In this document: piece after piece, positions 44,868 to 54,333 of the stretch
Layout of the letters: every line of letters begins with the position of its first letter
Position numbering within the stretch: position 1 is the stretch's first letter
NCBI RefSeq assembly: GCF_021502675.1
Contig: NZ_JAKFHA010000002.1
Coordinates: 111,670 to 175,669 of the forward strand
DNA: 64,000 nt
DNA from: Yinghuangia soli
GTDB taxonomy: Bacteria > Actinomycetota > Actinomycetes > Streptomycetales > Streptomycetaceae
Direction: 5' to 3'
Program-made: the position numbers and the translations under genes
Notes under the pieces: model-generated
What the model was told of the DNA's origin: nothing
Databases searched by the model: none
The model's input: the letters and a program-made list of their open reading frames with translations, nothing else

Positions 44868-45056
44868 ATGACCGACGATGACCGGCCGCCCGGCCGGCGC
44901 CGCACGAGCCGGATGACGATCCGGGTCTACCAAGCCGGCACGGAAGGCGGCGAGCCCGCCCAGGTGGTCCGTCAGCGCGACCCGACGATGGTGCCGATCT
45001 CGCCGTTCGCGTGGGAGGCCTGCGTGTGCCCGAGGTGCACCCGCCACAGCTCGTGA
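44868..45056 (+). CDS. small peptide with CxCxxC tail
   Basis: 62 residues: basic N-terminus (PPGRRRTSRM), then TIRVYQAGTEGGEPAQVV, and a C-terminal FAWEACVCPRCTRHSS. The CxCxxC group could bind zinc or serve as a cross-linking site. AGGGAAGG lies eight bases before the ATG. Small proteins ending in WxxCxCPxC occur beside XRE regulators in other actinomycetes, as I recall, with no known function. It is divergent from the XRE/DUF397 pair, upstream of the methyltransferase and probably in its transcript. Confidence 0.65.
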   Translation: MTDDDRPPGRRRTSRMTIRVYQAGTEGGEPAQVVRQRDPTMVPISPFAWEACVCPRCTRHSS

Positions 45057-45102
45057 GCAGCCCGTCCGATGACGCACCCAAGCCGCAGAAGGAGGGCACG
45101 CG

Positions 45103-45132
45103 ATGCCCGACACGAAGCACAAGAAGCCGTGA
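45103..45132 (+). CDS. nine-residue leader peptide, coupled
   Basis: ATG at 45103 after the near-perfect ribosome site AAGGAGG (45089-45095 region) reads MPDTKHKKP and stops at 45130-45132. The stop overlaps the methyltransferase GTG (GTGA). It may only be a device to load ribosomes onto the downstream gene. The alternative is that it is part of a longer methyltransferase N-terminus starting at 45069 in another frame. Confidence 0.4.
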   Translation: MPDTKHKKP

Positions 45133-46133
45133 AGCGCGTCCACCAGCGGGACTTCATCCCGGACGTCATCTGGCCGTTCGACACGGAAACCGACACCTGC
45201 GGAACGGCCGTGGACCGCAAGGTGACTCCCGGCAAGTGGAGCGAACTCGTCTCCGCCGACATCCCGTTGGTCACCCAATGGGACGACGGTGCGCACACCG
45301 GCCCCGAACCGGGGTCACTTGCCTCGTCGTCCGCGTCGATGCCCGGGGTTGTCGCCACCATGCTCGCGGCGCTCGCCCCGCGCGAGGGCCAGGCGATCCT
45401 CGACATCGGGACCGGCACCGGCTACACCGCGGCGCTCATCGCCGAAGCGGTCGGCCCCGCAGGGTTCGTCACCACGCTCGAAGTCGACCCCGCCGTCGCC
45501 GCAGCCGCCCGCAGCAACCTGGAACGGGCCGGGATCGCCAACGCCGAAGTGGTCACCGGTGACGGCTTCGAGGGCTGGGCGGCTCGCGGACCGTACGACG
45601 CCGTGCACGTGACCTGCGGCATCCGGCGTATCTCGCCTGCTTGGGTCGGCCAGTGCCGGCCCGGCGCGCGCATCGTCCTCCCTTGGGGCACCGACTACAC
45701 CCAGCACGACCGGCTGCTGACCCTCACCGTCCACGGCGACGGATCGGCATCCGGGGGCGAGCACGGCCGTCGAAGCGACAGCGACCTGACGAGATCCGAG
45801 GCCCAGGAGGTGATCGGCCACGACGGCGGCTTCGCCGTCGGACTCCGCGTCCCGGACTGCTTCGTCGACCCGGCGTCCACCGGCGAGGACGCGGTCGCGC
45901 TCTGGCTCTACTCGACCCGCGACCGGTCCGTGGCGTACGCCGGGTTCCGAGACGGCCACGCCCCCGACATCGCCGAGGCCGGACCGCGCTCGTTGTGGAC
46001 CGAGGCCGCCCACGCCCGCGCATGGTGGGTGCGGCACGGCCGCCCCGGTCCCGAGCGCTTCGGCCTCACCGTCACCGCGACCGGGACGCGCGCGTGGCTG
46101 GACCGCCCGGACGGCGAATCCTGGGCGCTGTGA
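45129..46133 (+). CDS. PCMT-like SAM-dependent methyltransferase
   Basis: 334 residues. The N-terminal motif VHQRDFIPDVIWPFDTETD and VTQWDDGAHTG match the protein-isoaspartate methyltransferase-like family of actinomycetes. SAM motif I is ILDIGTGTGYTAALI, and acidic motif II is TLEVDP. The family acts on peptides or proteins, including RiPP maturation enzymes (FxLD and ATP-grasp systems), but no dehydratase or ATP-grasp gene is nearby. The start is uncertain between GTG 45129, coupled to the nine-residue frame, and ATG 45069. The usual N-terminus is longer, so this copy may be shortened. A 16-base hairpin follows. Confidence 0.82.
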   Translation: MKRVHQRDFIPDVIWPFDTETDTCGTAVDRKVTPGKWSELVSADIPLVTQWDDGAHTGPEPGSLASSSASMPGVVATMLAALAPREGQAILDIGTGTGYTAALIAEAVGPAGFVTTLEVDPAVAAAARSNLERAGIANAEVVTGDGFEGWAARGPYDAVHVTCGIRRISPAWVGQCRPGARIVLPWGTDYTQHDRLLTLTVHGDGSASGGEHGRRSDSDLTRSEAQEVIGHDGGFAVGLRVPDCFVDPASTGEDAVALWLYSTRDRSVAYAGFRDGHAPDIAEAGPRSLWTEAAHARAWWVRHGRPGPERFGLTVTATGTRAWLDRPDGESWAL

Positions 46134-46145
46134 GCCACCCGGACC

Positions 46146-46185
46146 GCCCCGCCCGCACCGTCTCCCCACACGGTGCGGGCGGGGC
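46146..46185 (+). terminator. methyltransferase terminator
   Basis: GCCCCGCCCGCACCGT (46146-46161) pairs perfectly with ACGGTGCGGGCGGGGC (46170-46185) around eight bases. Confidence 0.92.
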
Positions 46186-46255
46186 ACCCGCACGCCGCGA
46201 AGCCGCCTCTTGTCGGTGCTCCGAATCCGGGTCCCGAGGTGTTTGACTGGGGATC

Positions 46256-48124
46256 ATGAGCGAGTCGAAGCGTCGCGTTCGGGTCCGCGCCCCTGAGCTT
46301 GTCGGCCGCGGCGGGTGGATCAACACGGGTGGCAAGGACCTCACCCTGGCGGACCTGCGGGGCAAGTGCGTCGTCGTCGATTTCTGGACGTTCTGCTGCA
46401 TCAACTGCCTGCACGTGCTGGACGAACTCCGGGCGCTGGAGGAGAAGTACCGCGACGTCCTGGTCGTCATCGGGGTCCACTCGCCCAAGTTCGCGCACGA
46501 GACCGACCACGAGGCGGTGCGCGCCGCCGTCGAGCGGTACGAGGTGCGCCACGCGGTCCTCGACGACCCCGACATGGCCACCTGGAAGCAGTACGCGGTG
46601 CGCGCCTGGCCGACCCTGGTCGTCATCGACCCGGAGGGGTATGTCGTCGCGCAACTGGCCGGCGAGGGCCACGGGCACGCGGTGGACGCGCTGGTCGCCG
46701 AGCTGGTCGGCGAGCACGAGGACAAGCGCACGCTGCACCGCGGCGACGGCCCGTACGTCCCGGCCGAGGTGGCGCGCACCGACCTGCGGTTCCCCGGCAA
46801 GGTGCTGCGGCTGCCGTCCGGCACCCTGCTGGTCGCCGACTCCGGCCACCACTCGCTGGTCGAACTCGCGGACGACGGCGTGACCGTGCTGCGCCGCATC
46901 GGCTGCGGCCGCCGCGGGCTCGTGGACGGCGGTCCCCGGCATGCCGAGCTCGCCGAGCCGCAGGGCCTTGCCCTGCTGCCCGCCGAGGTCGCCGCGCACG
47001 TCGGCTACGACGTCGTGGTCGCGGACACCGCCAACCACGCGCTGCGCGGGGTCTCGCTGGCCACCGGAACCGTGCGCACGGTGGCGGGCACCGGACGCCA
47101 GTGGTGGCAGGGTGCGCCGACGTCGGGCGCGGCCCGCAGCGTCGACCTCTCCAGCCCGTGGGACGTGGCGTGGTTCGGCGGCCGCGTGGTGGCCGCGATG
47201 GCCGGTGTGCACCAGCTGTGGGAGTTCGACCCGGTGGGCGAGGCGCTCGACGTCCTGGCCGGCACCACGAACGAAGGCCTGGAGGACGGGCCGGTGGAAA
47301 CCGCGTGGTTCGCCCAGCCGTCCGGCCTGGCCGTCTCGCCGGACGGGCACACGCTGTGGGTCGCGGACTCCGAGACCTCGGCGCTGCGCGAGCTGACCGA
47401 CGGCCAGGTGACCACCGCGGTCGGCGAAGGTCTCTTCGACTTCGGGCTGCGCGACGGCGACGCGAACCAGGCGCTGCTGCAGCATCCGCTCGGCGTGACG
47501 GTCCTGCCGGACGGCTCGGTCGCGGTCTCCGACACGTACAACAGCGCGCTGCGCCGCTACGACCCGGTCACCCGGACCGTGAGCACCCTGGCCACCGGGC
47601 TGCACGAGCCGTCGGACGCGGTCGTGGTCGCGGACGACGACGGCGTGTACGTGATGGTCGTGGAGTCCGCGGCGCACAAGCTCACCCGCATCCGCATCCC
47701 GGACGAGGCCCTGACGGTGCCCGAGGCGGCGCACCGCACCCGCCGCCCGGCCGTCGACATCGCCCCCGGCAACGTCCTGCTGACCGTGGTGTTCGACGCG
47801 CCGCCCGGCCAGAAGCTCGACGACCGGGCCGGACCTGCCACCCGCCTGCTGGTGGAGGCCAGCCCGCCCGCGCTGCTGCTGTCCGGCGAGGGGCCGGGCA
47901 CCGAGCTGACGCGCACGCTCGTGCTGGACGACTCGGTCACCGAGGGAGTCCTGCACGTCTCGGCGCACGCGGCATCCTGCGATGCGCTGGGGCCGGACGG
48001 AAAGCCGGTGGAGTACCCGGCCTGCCACATCCACCAGCAGGACTGGGGCGTCCCGATCCGCATCACCGCGAGCGGCGCGGCGGAACTGCGCCTGGTCCTG
48101 TCGGGCATCGAGCCGCCGGAGTAG
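46256..48124 (+). CDS. thioredoxin-like/NHL-repeat protein
   Basis: 622 residues. The N-terminal thioredoxin fold (~1-155) has FWTFCCINCLHVLDELRA, where CxxC-type cysteines (CCINC) form the redox site, and AWPTLVVIDPEG with the cis-Pro. Residues ~170-480 contain NHL beta-propeller repeats (LPSGTLLVADSGHHSLV, VVVADTANHALRGV, VSDTYNSALRRYDP). A C-terminal DsbD-like beta domain ends GAAELRLVLSG. The architecture matches NHLRC2-type proteins, function largely unknown, no signal peptide, so cytosolic redox or scaffold role is likely. ATG 46256 follows TGGGGATC. Confidence 0.88.
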   Translation: MSESKRRVRVRAPELVGRGGWINTGGKDLTLADLRGKCVVVDFWTFCCINCLHVLDELRALEEKYRDVLVVIGVHSPKFAHETDHEAVRAAVERYEVRHAVLDDPDMATWKQYAVRAWPTLVVIDPEGYVVAQLAGEGHGHAVDALVAELVGEHEDKRTLHRGDGPYVPAEVARTDLRFPGKVLRLPSGTLLVADSGHHSLVELADDGVTVLRRIGCGRRGLVDGGPRHAELAEPQGLALLPAEVAAHVGYDVVVADTANHALRGVSLATGTVRTVAGTGRQWWQGAPTSGAARSVDLSSPWDVAWFGGRVVAAMAGVHQLWEFDPVGEALDVLAGTTNEGLEDGPVETAWFAQPSGLAVSPDGHTLWVADSETSALRELTDGQVTTAVGEGLFDFGLRDGDANQALLQHPLGVTVLPDGSVAVSDTYNSALRRYDPVTRTVSTLATGLHEPSDAVVVADDDGVYVMVVESAAHKLTRIRIPDEALTVPEAAHRTRRPAVDIAPGNVLLTVVFDAPPGQKLDDRAGPATRLLVEASPPALLLSGEGPGTELTRTLVLDDSVTEGVLHVSAHAASCDALGPDGKPVEYPACHIHQQDWGVPIRITASGAAELRLVLSGIEPPE

Positions 48125-48167
48125 TACTCCGGCGGCCCGGTCCCGGCGTCCGGCCGGGTCCTCCCGC

Positions 48168-49457
48168 TCAGCTCTCCAGGAACGCGTTCATCGCCGACGC
48201 CAGCAGGTACGGGTCGGATGCCCCGCACAGTTCGCGCGCCGAGTGCATCGACAGCTGCGCGATGCCGACGTCCACGGTCTCCACGCCGAGCCGCGTCGCG
48301 GTGATCGGGCCGATCGTCGACCCGCACGGGATGGAGTTGCGGCTCACGAAGGTCTGCCACGGCACGCCGGCCCGCTCGCAGGCCGCCGCCCACATCGCCC
48401 GGCCGTTCGCGTCGGTGGCGTAGCGCTGGTTCGCGTTGACCTTGAGGATCGGGCCGCCGTTGGGCACCGGGTGGTGGTCCGGGTCGTGCCGCTCGGGGTA
48501 GTTCGGGTGCACCGCGTGGCCCACGTCGCTGGACAGGCACATCGTGTCGGCGAACGCCCGGGCCTGGTCGTCCCAGTGCCCCGAGCCGACGATGCGCCGC
48601 AGCGTGTTCTCCAGCAGCGGCCCGGCCGCGCCGGTGGTCGACGCGCTGCCGATCTCCTCGTGGTCGAACGCCGCGAGCACCGGGATGTGCGTCAGGTCCG
48701 GAGACCCGGCGGCGGCGAGCAGTGCGGCCAGACCGGCGTGCACCGACACCAGGTTGTCCAGGCGCGGCGCGGCCAGCAGCTCGCGGTCGCGCCCGAGGTA
48801 GGCGGGCGGCTGCACGTCGTGGACCATCAGGTCCCAGCCGGCCACGTCGGCGGCCGAGACTCCGGCCTCCTTGGCGACGTACTCGACGAGTTCGCCCTCG
48901 ACGACCGGGCCGAGGCCCCACACCGGGGTCATGTGGGTCTGCTTGTCGAGCGTCATGCCCTCGTTGACCGCGCGGTCCAGGTGGATCGCCAGCTGCGGGA
49001 CGCGCAGCAGCGGCCGGTCGACGATGACCAGGCGCTCGGAGCCGTCGCGCAGCGCGAGGCGGCCGGAGAGGCCCAGGTCGCGGTCCAGCCAGGTGTTGAG
49101 CAGCGTGCCGCCGTACAGCTCGACGGCGACCTGCCGCCAGCCCGCGCGCCCGGTGTCCGGACGCGGCTTCACCCGCAGGTTGGGCGAGTCGGTGTGCGCG
49201 CCGACGATCCGGAAGCCGGTCGCCTCGGAGGCCCCCTCGGGCACGTACCAGGCGATCAGCGCACCGCCGCGCAGGACGAAGCGGCCGCCCGGGCCGCCCT
49301 CCCACCGGTCGTTCTCGGCCAGGCGGCGGAAGCCGAGCGCGGTCAGGCGCTCGGCCGCGTTCGCGGCCGCGTGGTACGGCGACGGGCTGGCCGCGATGTA
49401 GCGGATCAGGTCGTCGGTGTGCGCACGGTCGAACCGGTGTCCCAGGGGTGACGTCAT
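48168..49457 (-). CDS. apeB: M18-family aminopeptidase
   Basis: 429 residues, typical for M18 (DAP family). Metal-site motifs: GAHTDSPNLRVKP (His ~87), WLDRDLGLSGR, FDHEEIGSAS with the catalytic Glu pair, VGHAVHPNYPERHDP, and the C-terminal IAQLSMHSARELCG with the final His. It is a cytosolic zinc dodecamer that removes N-terminal acidic or neutral residues. ATG 49457 has AGGAGCACC before it. It converges with the NHL gene; the membrane-protein gene upstream is on the same strand after 97 bases. Confidence 0.92.
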   Translation of the reverse strand: MTSPLGHRFDRAHTDDLIRYIAASPSPYHAAANAAERLTALGFRRLAENDRWEGGPGGRFVLRGGALIAWYVPEGASEATGFRIVGAHTDSPNLRVKPRPDTGRAGWRQVAVELYGGTLLNTWLDRDLGLSGRLALRDGSERLVIVDRPLLRVPQLAIHLDRAVNEGMTLDKQTHMTPVWGLGPVVEGELVEYVAKEAGVSAADVAGWDLMVHDVQPPAYLGRDRELLAAPRLDNLVSVHAGLAALLAAAGSPDLTHIPVLAAFDHEEIGSASTTGAAGPLLENTLRRIVGSGHWDDQARAFADTMCLSSDVGHAVHPNYPERHDPDHHPVPNGGPILKVNANQRYATDANGRAMWAAACERAGVPWQTFVSRNSIPCGSTIGPITATRLGVETVDVGIAQLSMHSARELCGASDPYLLASAMNAFLES

Positions 49458-49554
49458 GGTGCTCCTGTCCGCGGCCGGACACCGCGGCCCGCGGCTTGCC
49501 CGGGCGGCCGGCCGTCGATCTTGATGCGGGCTCGCTGCCGAGGGTACGCCCGGA

Positions 49555-50208
49555 TCAGTGGAAGAGCAGGATCCCGCCCGCCGAGCCGGCCAGCATGCCG
49601 ACGAAGGCGACCGCGCAGAACCCGCAGCCGTCGAGCGGGACCTTGGCCTTGGTCGACTCGGGTGCGGAGTCCACCGCCTCGGTCGCGGCACGTTCCGCCC
49701 AGTACGCGTCGGGGGCGGTGATGATCTTGGCGCCCCACGCCTCGGTCGGCCGGAAGCGCACCACGATGATGCCGCCGACCCGGTAGTCCGGGATGTCGAC
49801 GAGGTTGATCGGCTGGGTCAGCGAGACGCGGAAGGCCGGGCCCTCGTCGGGGGCCACGGTCAGGTCGAACTCGACGGGGATGTCGCCGGTCTCGGAGGAG
49901 AGCGCCTTGCGGCTCTCGATCCGGGCCAGGGCCAGGACCGGCTCGGGGCGCGGTCCCTGGATCCGCCGCCGCCGCTTGGTGCCGACCATGAACCACACGA
50001 GGTTCACGGCGAGGAGCGCGGCACCGGTGGCCGCCGCGGTCCCGCCGCCGCTGCCCACACCGGCCATGATCAGGCAGGTGATGCCGCCGCCGAGGGTGAT
50101 CCCGGTGGCGAGGCCGCGGGCCATGGCCCCGGGGCCCTTGAAGGCCGCGGGGTCCACGCGGCCGGGGTGCTGCGGTGCGCCCGCTGCATCGGAGGGTCTG
50201 CTCGTCAT
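49555..50208 (-). CDS. membrane protein with three hydrophobic segments
   Basis: 217 residues. The N-terminal part is polar (MTSRPSDAAGAPQHPG). It is followed by spans LATGITLGGGITCLIMAGVG and AAATGAALLAVNLVWFMVG, then a basic stop (TKRRRRIQG). A ~110-residue soluble beta domain comes next (VEFDLTVAPDEGPAFRVSLT, IIVVRFRPTEAWG), and a C-terminal span FCAVAFVGMLAGSAGGILLF. Not recognised. It is probably co-transcribed with the M18 gene downstream. The upstream hairpin at 50280 belongs to the preceding acyl-CoA dehydrogenase gene. Confidence 0.7.
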   Translation of the reverse strand: MTSRPSDAAGAPQHPGRVDPAAFKGPGAMARGLATGITLGGGITCLIMAGVGSGGGTAAATGAALLAVNLVWFMVGTKRRRRIQGPRPEPVLALARIESRKALSSETGDIPVEFDLTVAPDEGPAFRVSLTQPINLVDIPDYRVGGIIVVRFRPTEAWGAKIITAPDAYWAERAATEAVDSAPESTKAKVPLDGCGFCAVAFVGMLAGSAGGILLFH

Positions 50209-50279
50209 GGCGGCGATTCTGGCGGCCCCGACCGGCCCGGGTGGCGTCCGGTGTGAAACCGGTACCGGACCCGGACACA

Positions 50280-50323
50280 AACGTTCCCCCGCACCCGGGA
50301 CGGAAAGGGTGCGGGGGAACGTT
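50280..50323 (-). terminator. acyl-CoA dehydrogenase terminator
   Basis: AACGTTCCCCCGCACCC (50280-50296) pairs perfectly over 17 bases with 50307-50323 around a 10-base loop, 44 bases past the stop. Confidence 0.93.
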
Positions 50324-50366
50324 CGCGGCAAACCGCCGGCCTGCCGGAGCCGGCCTCAGGCGCGGA

Positions 50367-52199
50367 TCAGAACGCCTCGACCGGCAGCTCCATGAGCGAG
50401 TTGTCGGTCTGCTCGGCCATCACGCGCTGCGGCGTGAGCAGCGGCAGCACGCTCTGCGCGAAGTGCTTCGCCGCGGCGATCTTGCCCTGGTAGAAGGCCT
50501 TGTCGCGGTCCTTCGCGCCGTCCAGCTTGGCGAGCGCGACGGAGGCCTGGCGGAGCAGCAGCCACGCGACGACCAGGTCGCCGGAGGCGAGCAGCAGGCG
50601 GGTGGTGTTCTGGCCCACCTTGTAGATCGAGGTGATCTCCTGCTCGGACGCCATCAGCTGGGTGATGAGCGTGCCGACGATGCCCTGCACGTCCTCCGCG
50701 GCGCGGGCCAGCAGCGCCTTCTCCGCGGCCAGCGTCTCGCCGCCCGCGTCCGAGGCGATGAACTCCTGGATCTCGCCGGCCACCTGGGTCAGCGCGGCGC
50801 CCTGGTCCCGGACGATCTTGCGGAAGAAGTAGTCCTGGCCCTGGATCGCGGTGGTGCCCTCGTACAGGGTGTCGATCTTGGAGTCCCGGATGTACTGCTC
50901 GATCGGGTACTCCTGCAGGAAGCCGGAGCCGCCGAAGATCTGCAGCGACTGGGCCAGCTGCTCGTACGACTTCTCCGAGCCGTAGCCCTTGACGATCGGC
51001 AGCAGCAGGTCGTTGACCCGCTCGGCCAGCTCGTCGCGGGTGCCCTCGGCCTCGGCCTGCGCGATGCGGTCCTGCCAGGTGGCGGTGTAGAGCACCAGCG
51101 CGCGCATGCCCTCGGCGTACGCCTTCTGGGTGAGCAGCGAGCGGCGCACGTCCGGGTGGTTCGTGATCGGGACGCGCGGCGCGGCCTTGTCGGTCATCTG
51201 CGCGAGGTCGGCGCCCTGCACGCGCTCCTTGGCGTACTCCAGCGCGTTGAGGTAGCCGGTGGAGAGGGTGGCGATGGCCTTCGTGCCGACCATCATGCGC
51301 GCGTACTCGATGATCTTGAACATCTGCGCGATGCCGTTGTGCACCTCGCCGACCAGCCAGCCGACGGCCGGCACGCCTTCCTTGCCGCCGAAGGTGACCT
51401 CGCAGGTCGTGGAGACCTTGAGGCCCATCTTGTGCTCGACGTTGGTGACGAAGGCGCCGTTGCGCTCGCCCAGCTCGCCGCTGTCCCAGTCGAAGTGGAA
51501 CTTCGGCACGATGAACAGCGAGAGGCCCTTGGTGCCCGGCCCGGCGCCCTCGGGGCGGGCCAGCACCAGGTGCACGATGTTCTCGGTCATGTCCTGGTCG
51601 CCCGAGGTGATGAAGCGCTTCACGCCCTCGATGTGCCAGGTGCCGTCCTCCTGGCGGACCGCCTTGGTGCGGCCGGCGCCGACGTCCGAGCCGGCGTCCG
51701 GCTCGGTGAGGACCATGGTGGAGCCCCACTGGCCGTCGACCATGCGGGCCGCGACCTTCTTCTGCTCGTCGGTGCCGAGCGCGTGCACGACGTGCGCGAA
51801 GTCGGGGCCGGCGGCGTACATCCACAGCGCCGGGTTGGCGCCCAGCACCAGCTCGGCGACGGACCAGCGCAGCGACAGCGGGCACGCGGTGCCGCCCATG
51901 TCCTCGGGCAGCGCCAGGCGCCACCACTCGGAGTCCATGTACGCCTTGTAGCTCTTCTTGAACGACTCGGGCAGCGTGGCGCTGTGCGTCGTGGGGTCGA
52001 AGACCGGGGGGTTGCGGTCGGCGTCCGCGAAGGAGTCGGCGAGCTCGTTGACGGCCAGCCGCTCGACCTCGGCGAGGATCGAGCGGGCGGTGTCCACGTC
52101 CATTTCTGCGAACGGGCCACTGCCGTAGACCTGCTCGCGGCCGAACACCTCGAAGAGGTTGAACTCGAGGTCGCGGAGATTCGACTTGTAGTGACCCAT
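50367..52199 (-). CDS. acyl-CoA dehydrogenase
   Basis: 610 residues, the long form (FadE5-like) of the FAD enzyme that introduces the first double bond in fatty-acid beta-oxidation. The FAD/substrate regions are [20 protein letters not shown] and [16 protein letters not shown]. The helical C-domain has [20 protein letters not shown] and [15 protein letters not shown] with the catalytic Glu. The extra ~150 C-terminal residues are typical of this subgroup. ATG 52199 follows GGAG. It is monocistronic, with a strong terminator and a divergent SseB-like gene upstream. Confidence 0.95.
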   Translation of the reverse strand: MGHYKSNLRDLEFNLFEVFGREQVYGSGPFAEMDVDTARSILAEVERLAVNELADSFADADRNPPVFDPTTHSATLPESFKKSYKAYMDSEWWRLALPEDMGGTACPLSLRWSVAELVLGANPALWMYAAGPDFAHVVHALGTDEQKKVAARMVDGQWGSTMVLTEPDAGSDVGAGRTKAVRQEDGTWHIEGVKRFITSGDQDMTENIVHLVLARPEGAGPGTKGLSLFIVPKFHFDWDSGELGERNGAFVTNVEHKMGLKVSTTCEVTFGGKEGVPAVGWLVGEVHNGIAQMFKIIEYARMMVGTKAIATLSTGYLNALEYAKERVQGADLAQMTDKAAPRVPITNHPDVRRSLLTQKAYAEGMRALVLYTATWQDRIAQAEAEGTRDELAERVNDLLLPIVKGYGSEKSYEQLAQSLQIFGGSGFLQEYPIEQYIRDSKIDTLYEGTTAIQGQDYFFRKIVRDQGAALTQVAGEIQEFIASDAGGETLAAEKALLARAAEDVQGIVGTLITQLMASEQEITSIYKVGQNTTRLLLASGDLVVAWLLLRQASVALAKLDGAKDRDKAFYQGKIAAAKHFAQSVLPLLTPQRVMAEQTDNSLMELPVEAF

Positions 52200-52320
52200 G
52201 GTGTGGCTCCGCCTGTTCGTTTCCGGCATCGTACTGACTGGTAACCCAATGATCCTACCCGCCGGTAACTTTGGCAATCCCCGACACGGGCCAAACGTCC
52301 CCCGGAAGGCGCTAATCTCG
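52200..52320. promoter_or_regulatory. divergent region with candidate fatty-acid regulator site
   Basis: CTACCCGCCGGTAAC (52255-52269) is a CTACC/GGTAA imperfect inverted repeat, and a second GGTAAC lies at 52240. The form resembles TetR-type lipid-metabolism operators built on TTACC/GGTAA arms. The assignment is inference. Confidence 0.4.
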
Positions 52321-52725
52321 GTGCTCGTGTACGGCTACGCGACCGAGGAACCCCAGGTACGGGCAGACGGCCCGAACCTGACCGACGCCGTGCGCGCTTT
52401 CGCGACCGGGATGATGAACGGCGAGGACTTCCAGTCCGTCTTCATAGCCTCGAAGGTCTTCTGCCCGCGCGGCGAGCGCCCGGGCTTCCTGGCCCTGCAC
52501 AACACCCCCGAGCCGGTCATCCCGATGTTCTCCTCGCTGGAGGAGCTCAAGCGGTACGCCGGCGAGGAGTCCCGGCACTTCACGGTCACCGGGGCCGAGG
52601 TCCTGGACCTGCTGCCCAACGGCTACGGCTTCGTCCTGGACCTGGACGGCGAGCACCGTGTGATGTTCGACGCCAAGGCCATCGAGCAGATGATCAACTT
52701 CGCGATGCGCCGGATGTACGGCTGA
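52321..52725 (+). CDS. SseB-like protein
   Basis: 134 residues resembling the N-terminal domain of SseB proteins. There are small beta strands and [20 protein letters not shown], then [25 protein letters not shown] and the helix [17 protein letters not shown]. The actinomycete versions are of unknown function. GTG 52321 is used with GGAAGG upstream; GTG 52327 is also possible. It is divergent from the acyl-CoA dehydrogenase and lies 119 bases before the BenE transporter on the same strand. Confidence 0.75.
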   Translation: MLVYGYATEEPQVRADGPNLTDAVRAFATGMMNGEDFQSVFIASKVFCPRGERPGFLALHNTPEPVIPMFSSLEELKRYAGEESRHFTVTGAEVLDLLPNGYGFVLDLDGEHRVMFDAKAIEQMINFAMRRMYG

Positions 52726-52844
52726 CCCCGGCGGCGATCCGTCCGGGCCACCGGTGCGGTTTTGGCCCTTGCCGGGCGTGTTCGCCCCCTTGTTAGCCTG
52801 ACGCCCTTCGACAGGCGCATTTGCCGTGGGCACGGGGGCGGACC

Positions 52845-54167
52845 ATGACGACCGGCACGACGGAGTCCACCGGCCCGGGCGGCCTGCCTGAGGCCTCCCG
52901 GCCTGCTGCTCCGTCCGCGCCGGAAGCGCCCCCGCCCCGCGGATTCTGGCGCGACTTCTCGCTGCCCGCGGTGCTGGCCGGCCTGATCGCCGTCGTCGTC
53001 TCGTACTCCGGCCCCTTCGTGATCATCCTCACCGCCGCCGCCGCGGGCGGGCTGACCGAGGCGCAGACCGGTTCGTGGGTGTGGGCGATATCCATCGGCA
53101 GCGGCGCGACCTGCCTCGGGCTGAGCCTGCTGACCCGGATGCCGGTGATCACCGCCTGGTCCACGCCCGGGGCCGCGCTGCTGGTCACCAGCCTCGCGGA
53201 CTACCCGTACCGGGAGGCGGTCGGCGCCTTCCTGGTCACCGGCGTGCTGATCACCGTGATCGGCGTCTCGGGGGTCTTCGGGTGGCTGACCCGCCAGGTC
53301 CCCGCGGCGGTGGTGTCGGCGATGCTGGCCGGGATCCTCTTCGGGTTCGGCACCACCGTCTTCACCTCCCTCAAGGGCGCGCCGCTGATCGCCGGCACCG
53401 TCCTGGGCGCGTACCTGGTCGCCAAGCGCTGGACGCCGCGCTACGCGGTGCCGGTCGCGCTGCTCCTGGGCCTGGCCGCGGCGGCCGCCGACTCGCGGCT
53501 GCACGTGACCGTGGAGCGCTTCGAGCTGGCCCGCCCCGAGCTGACCTCCCCGGCGTTCTCGCTCACCGCGACCATCGGCATCGCGGTACCGCTGCTGCTG
53601 GCCACCCTGGCCTCGCAGAACGCCCCGGGCATGGCGGTGCTCGCCGCCTCCGGCTACCGCGCCGACGACCGCCTCCTCATCGGCTCCACCGGACTGGTCT
53701 CCACGGTCCTCGCGCCGTTCGGCTCGCACGCGGTCAACCTGGCCGCCATCACCGCGGCGATCTGCACCGGCCCGGAGGCGCACCCGGATCCGCGGCGCCG
53801 CTACATCGCGGGCGTCTCGGCGGGCTTCTTCTACCTGCTGATCGGCACACTCGGCTCGACCGTCGTGGTGCTGTTCGCCGGCCTGCCCAAGGAACTCGTG
53901 GCCGCGGTCGCGGGAGTGGCCCTCTTCGGCGCCCTGCTCGGCGGCCTGGCCGGCGCGATGGCGGACGAGAAGGACCGCGAGCCGGCCCTGGTCACCTTCC
54001 TCGCCACCGCGTCGGGCATGACCCTCTTCGGCATCGGATCCGCCTTCTGGGGCCTGGTCTTCGGCATGGCCGCCCACCTGATCCTGTCCACCTCCCCGCT
54101 CGCCGCGCTGCGGGCCCGGCGCGCGGCGAAACCGGCCGGGGCTCCGGCGGACGAGGGCGACGCGTAG
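52845..54167 (+). CDS. benE: BenE-type benzoate/H+ symporter-like transporter
   Basis: 440 residues, about eleven membrane spans. Signature phrases of the BenE family are GFWRDFSLPAVLAGLIAVVV near the N-terminus, ITAWSTPGAALL, LASQNAPGMAVLAASGYR and FGSHAVNLAAITAAICTG. It probably imports an aromatic acid with protons. No benzoate-degradation enzymes are nearby, so the substrate is uncertain. ATG 52845 is used, with a polar Pro-rich N-terminal tail of ~40 residues. An 11-base hairpin follows at 54188. Confidence 0.9.
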   Translation: MTTGTTESTGPGGLPEASRPAAPSAPEAPPPRGFWRDFSLPAVLAGLIAVVVSYSGPFVIILTAAAAGGLTEAQTGSWVWAISIGSGATCLGLSLLTRMPVITAWSTPGAALLVTSLADYPYREAVGAFLVTGVLITVIGVSGVFGWLTRQVPAAVVSAMLAGILFGFGTTVFTSLKGAPLIAGTVLGAYLVAKRWTPRYAVPVALLLGLAAAAADSRLHVTVERFELARPELTSPAFSLTATIGIAVPLLLATLASQNAPGMAVLAASGYRADDRLLIGSTGLVSTVLAPFGSHAVNLAAITAAICTGPEAHPDPRRRYIAGVSAGFFYLLIGTLGSTVVVLFAGLPKELVAAVAGVALFGALLGGLAGAMADEKDREPALVTFLATASGMTLFGIGSAFWGLVFGMAAHLILSTSPLAALRARRAAKPAGAPADEGDA

Positions 54168-54187
54168 TCACGACGGGCCAGTCGGCG

Positions 54188-54226
54188 CCCTCCGAGTGGG
54201 CCATCGGGGATGGTGCACTCGGAGGG
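54188..54226 (+). terminator. benE terminator
   Basis: CCCTCCGAGTG (54188-54198) pairs with CACTCGGAGGG (54216-54226). The loop holds a further CCATC/GATGG helix. Confidence 0.85.
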
Positions 54227-54333
54227 TGGGGTGTCTCGATACGGAAACAGAGTCGAGATCAGCCGTCCGGGCTACCCGTTGCGTGGTGTGCGGGCCGGGC
54301 GAGCGGGCTAGGCTTCATGGCGAACTGCCATAC

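Noticed and set aside
44868-46133. FxLD lanthipeptide or ATP-grasp RiPP locus
   Set aside because: The peptide lacks the FxLD motif, and no lanthipeptide dehydratase, cyclase or ATP-grasp gene is within the window.
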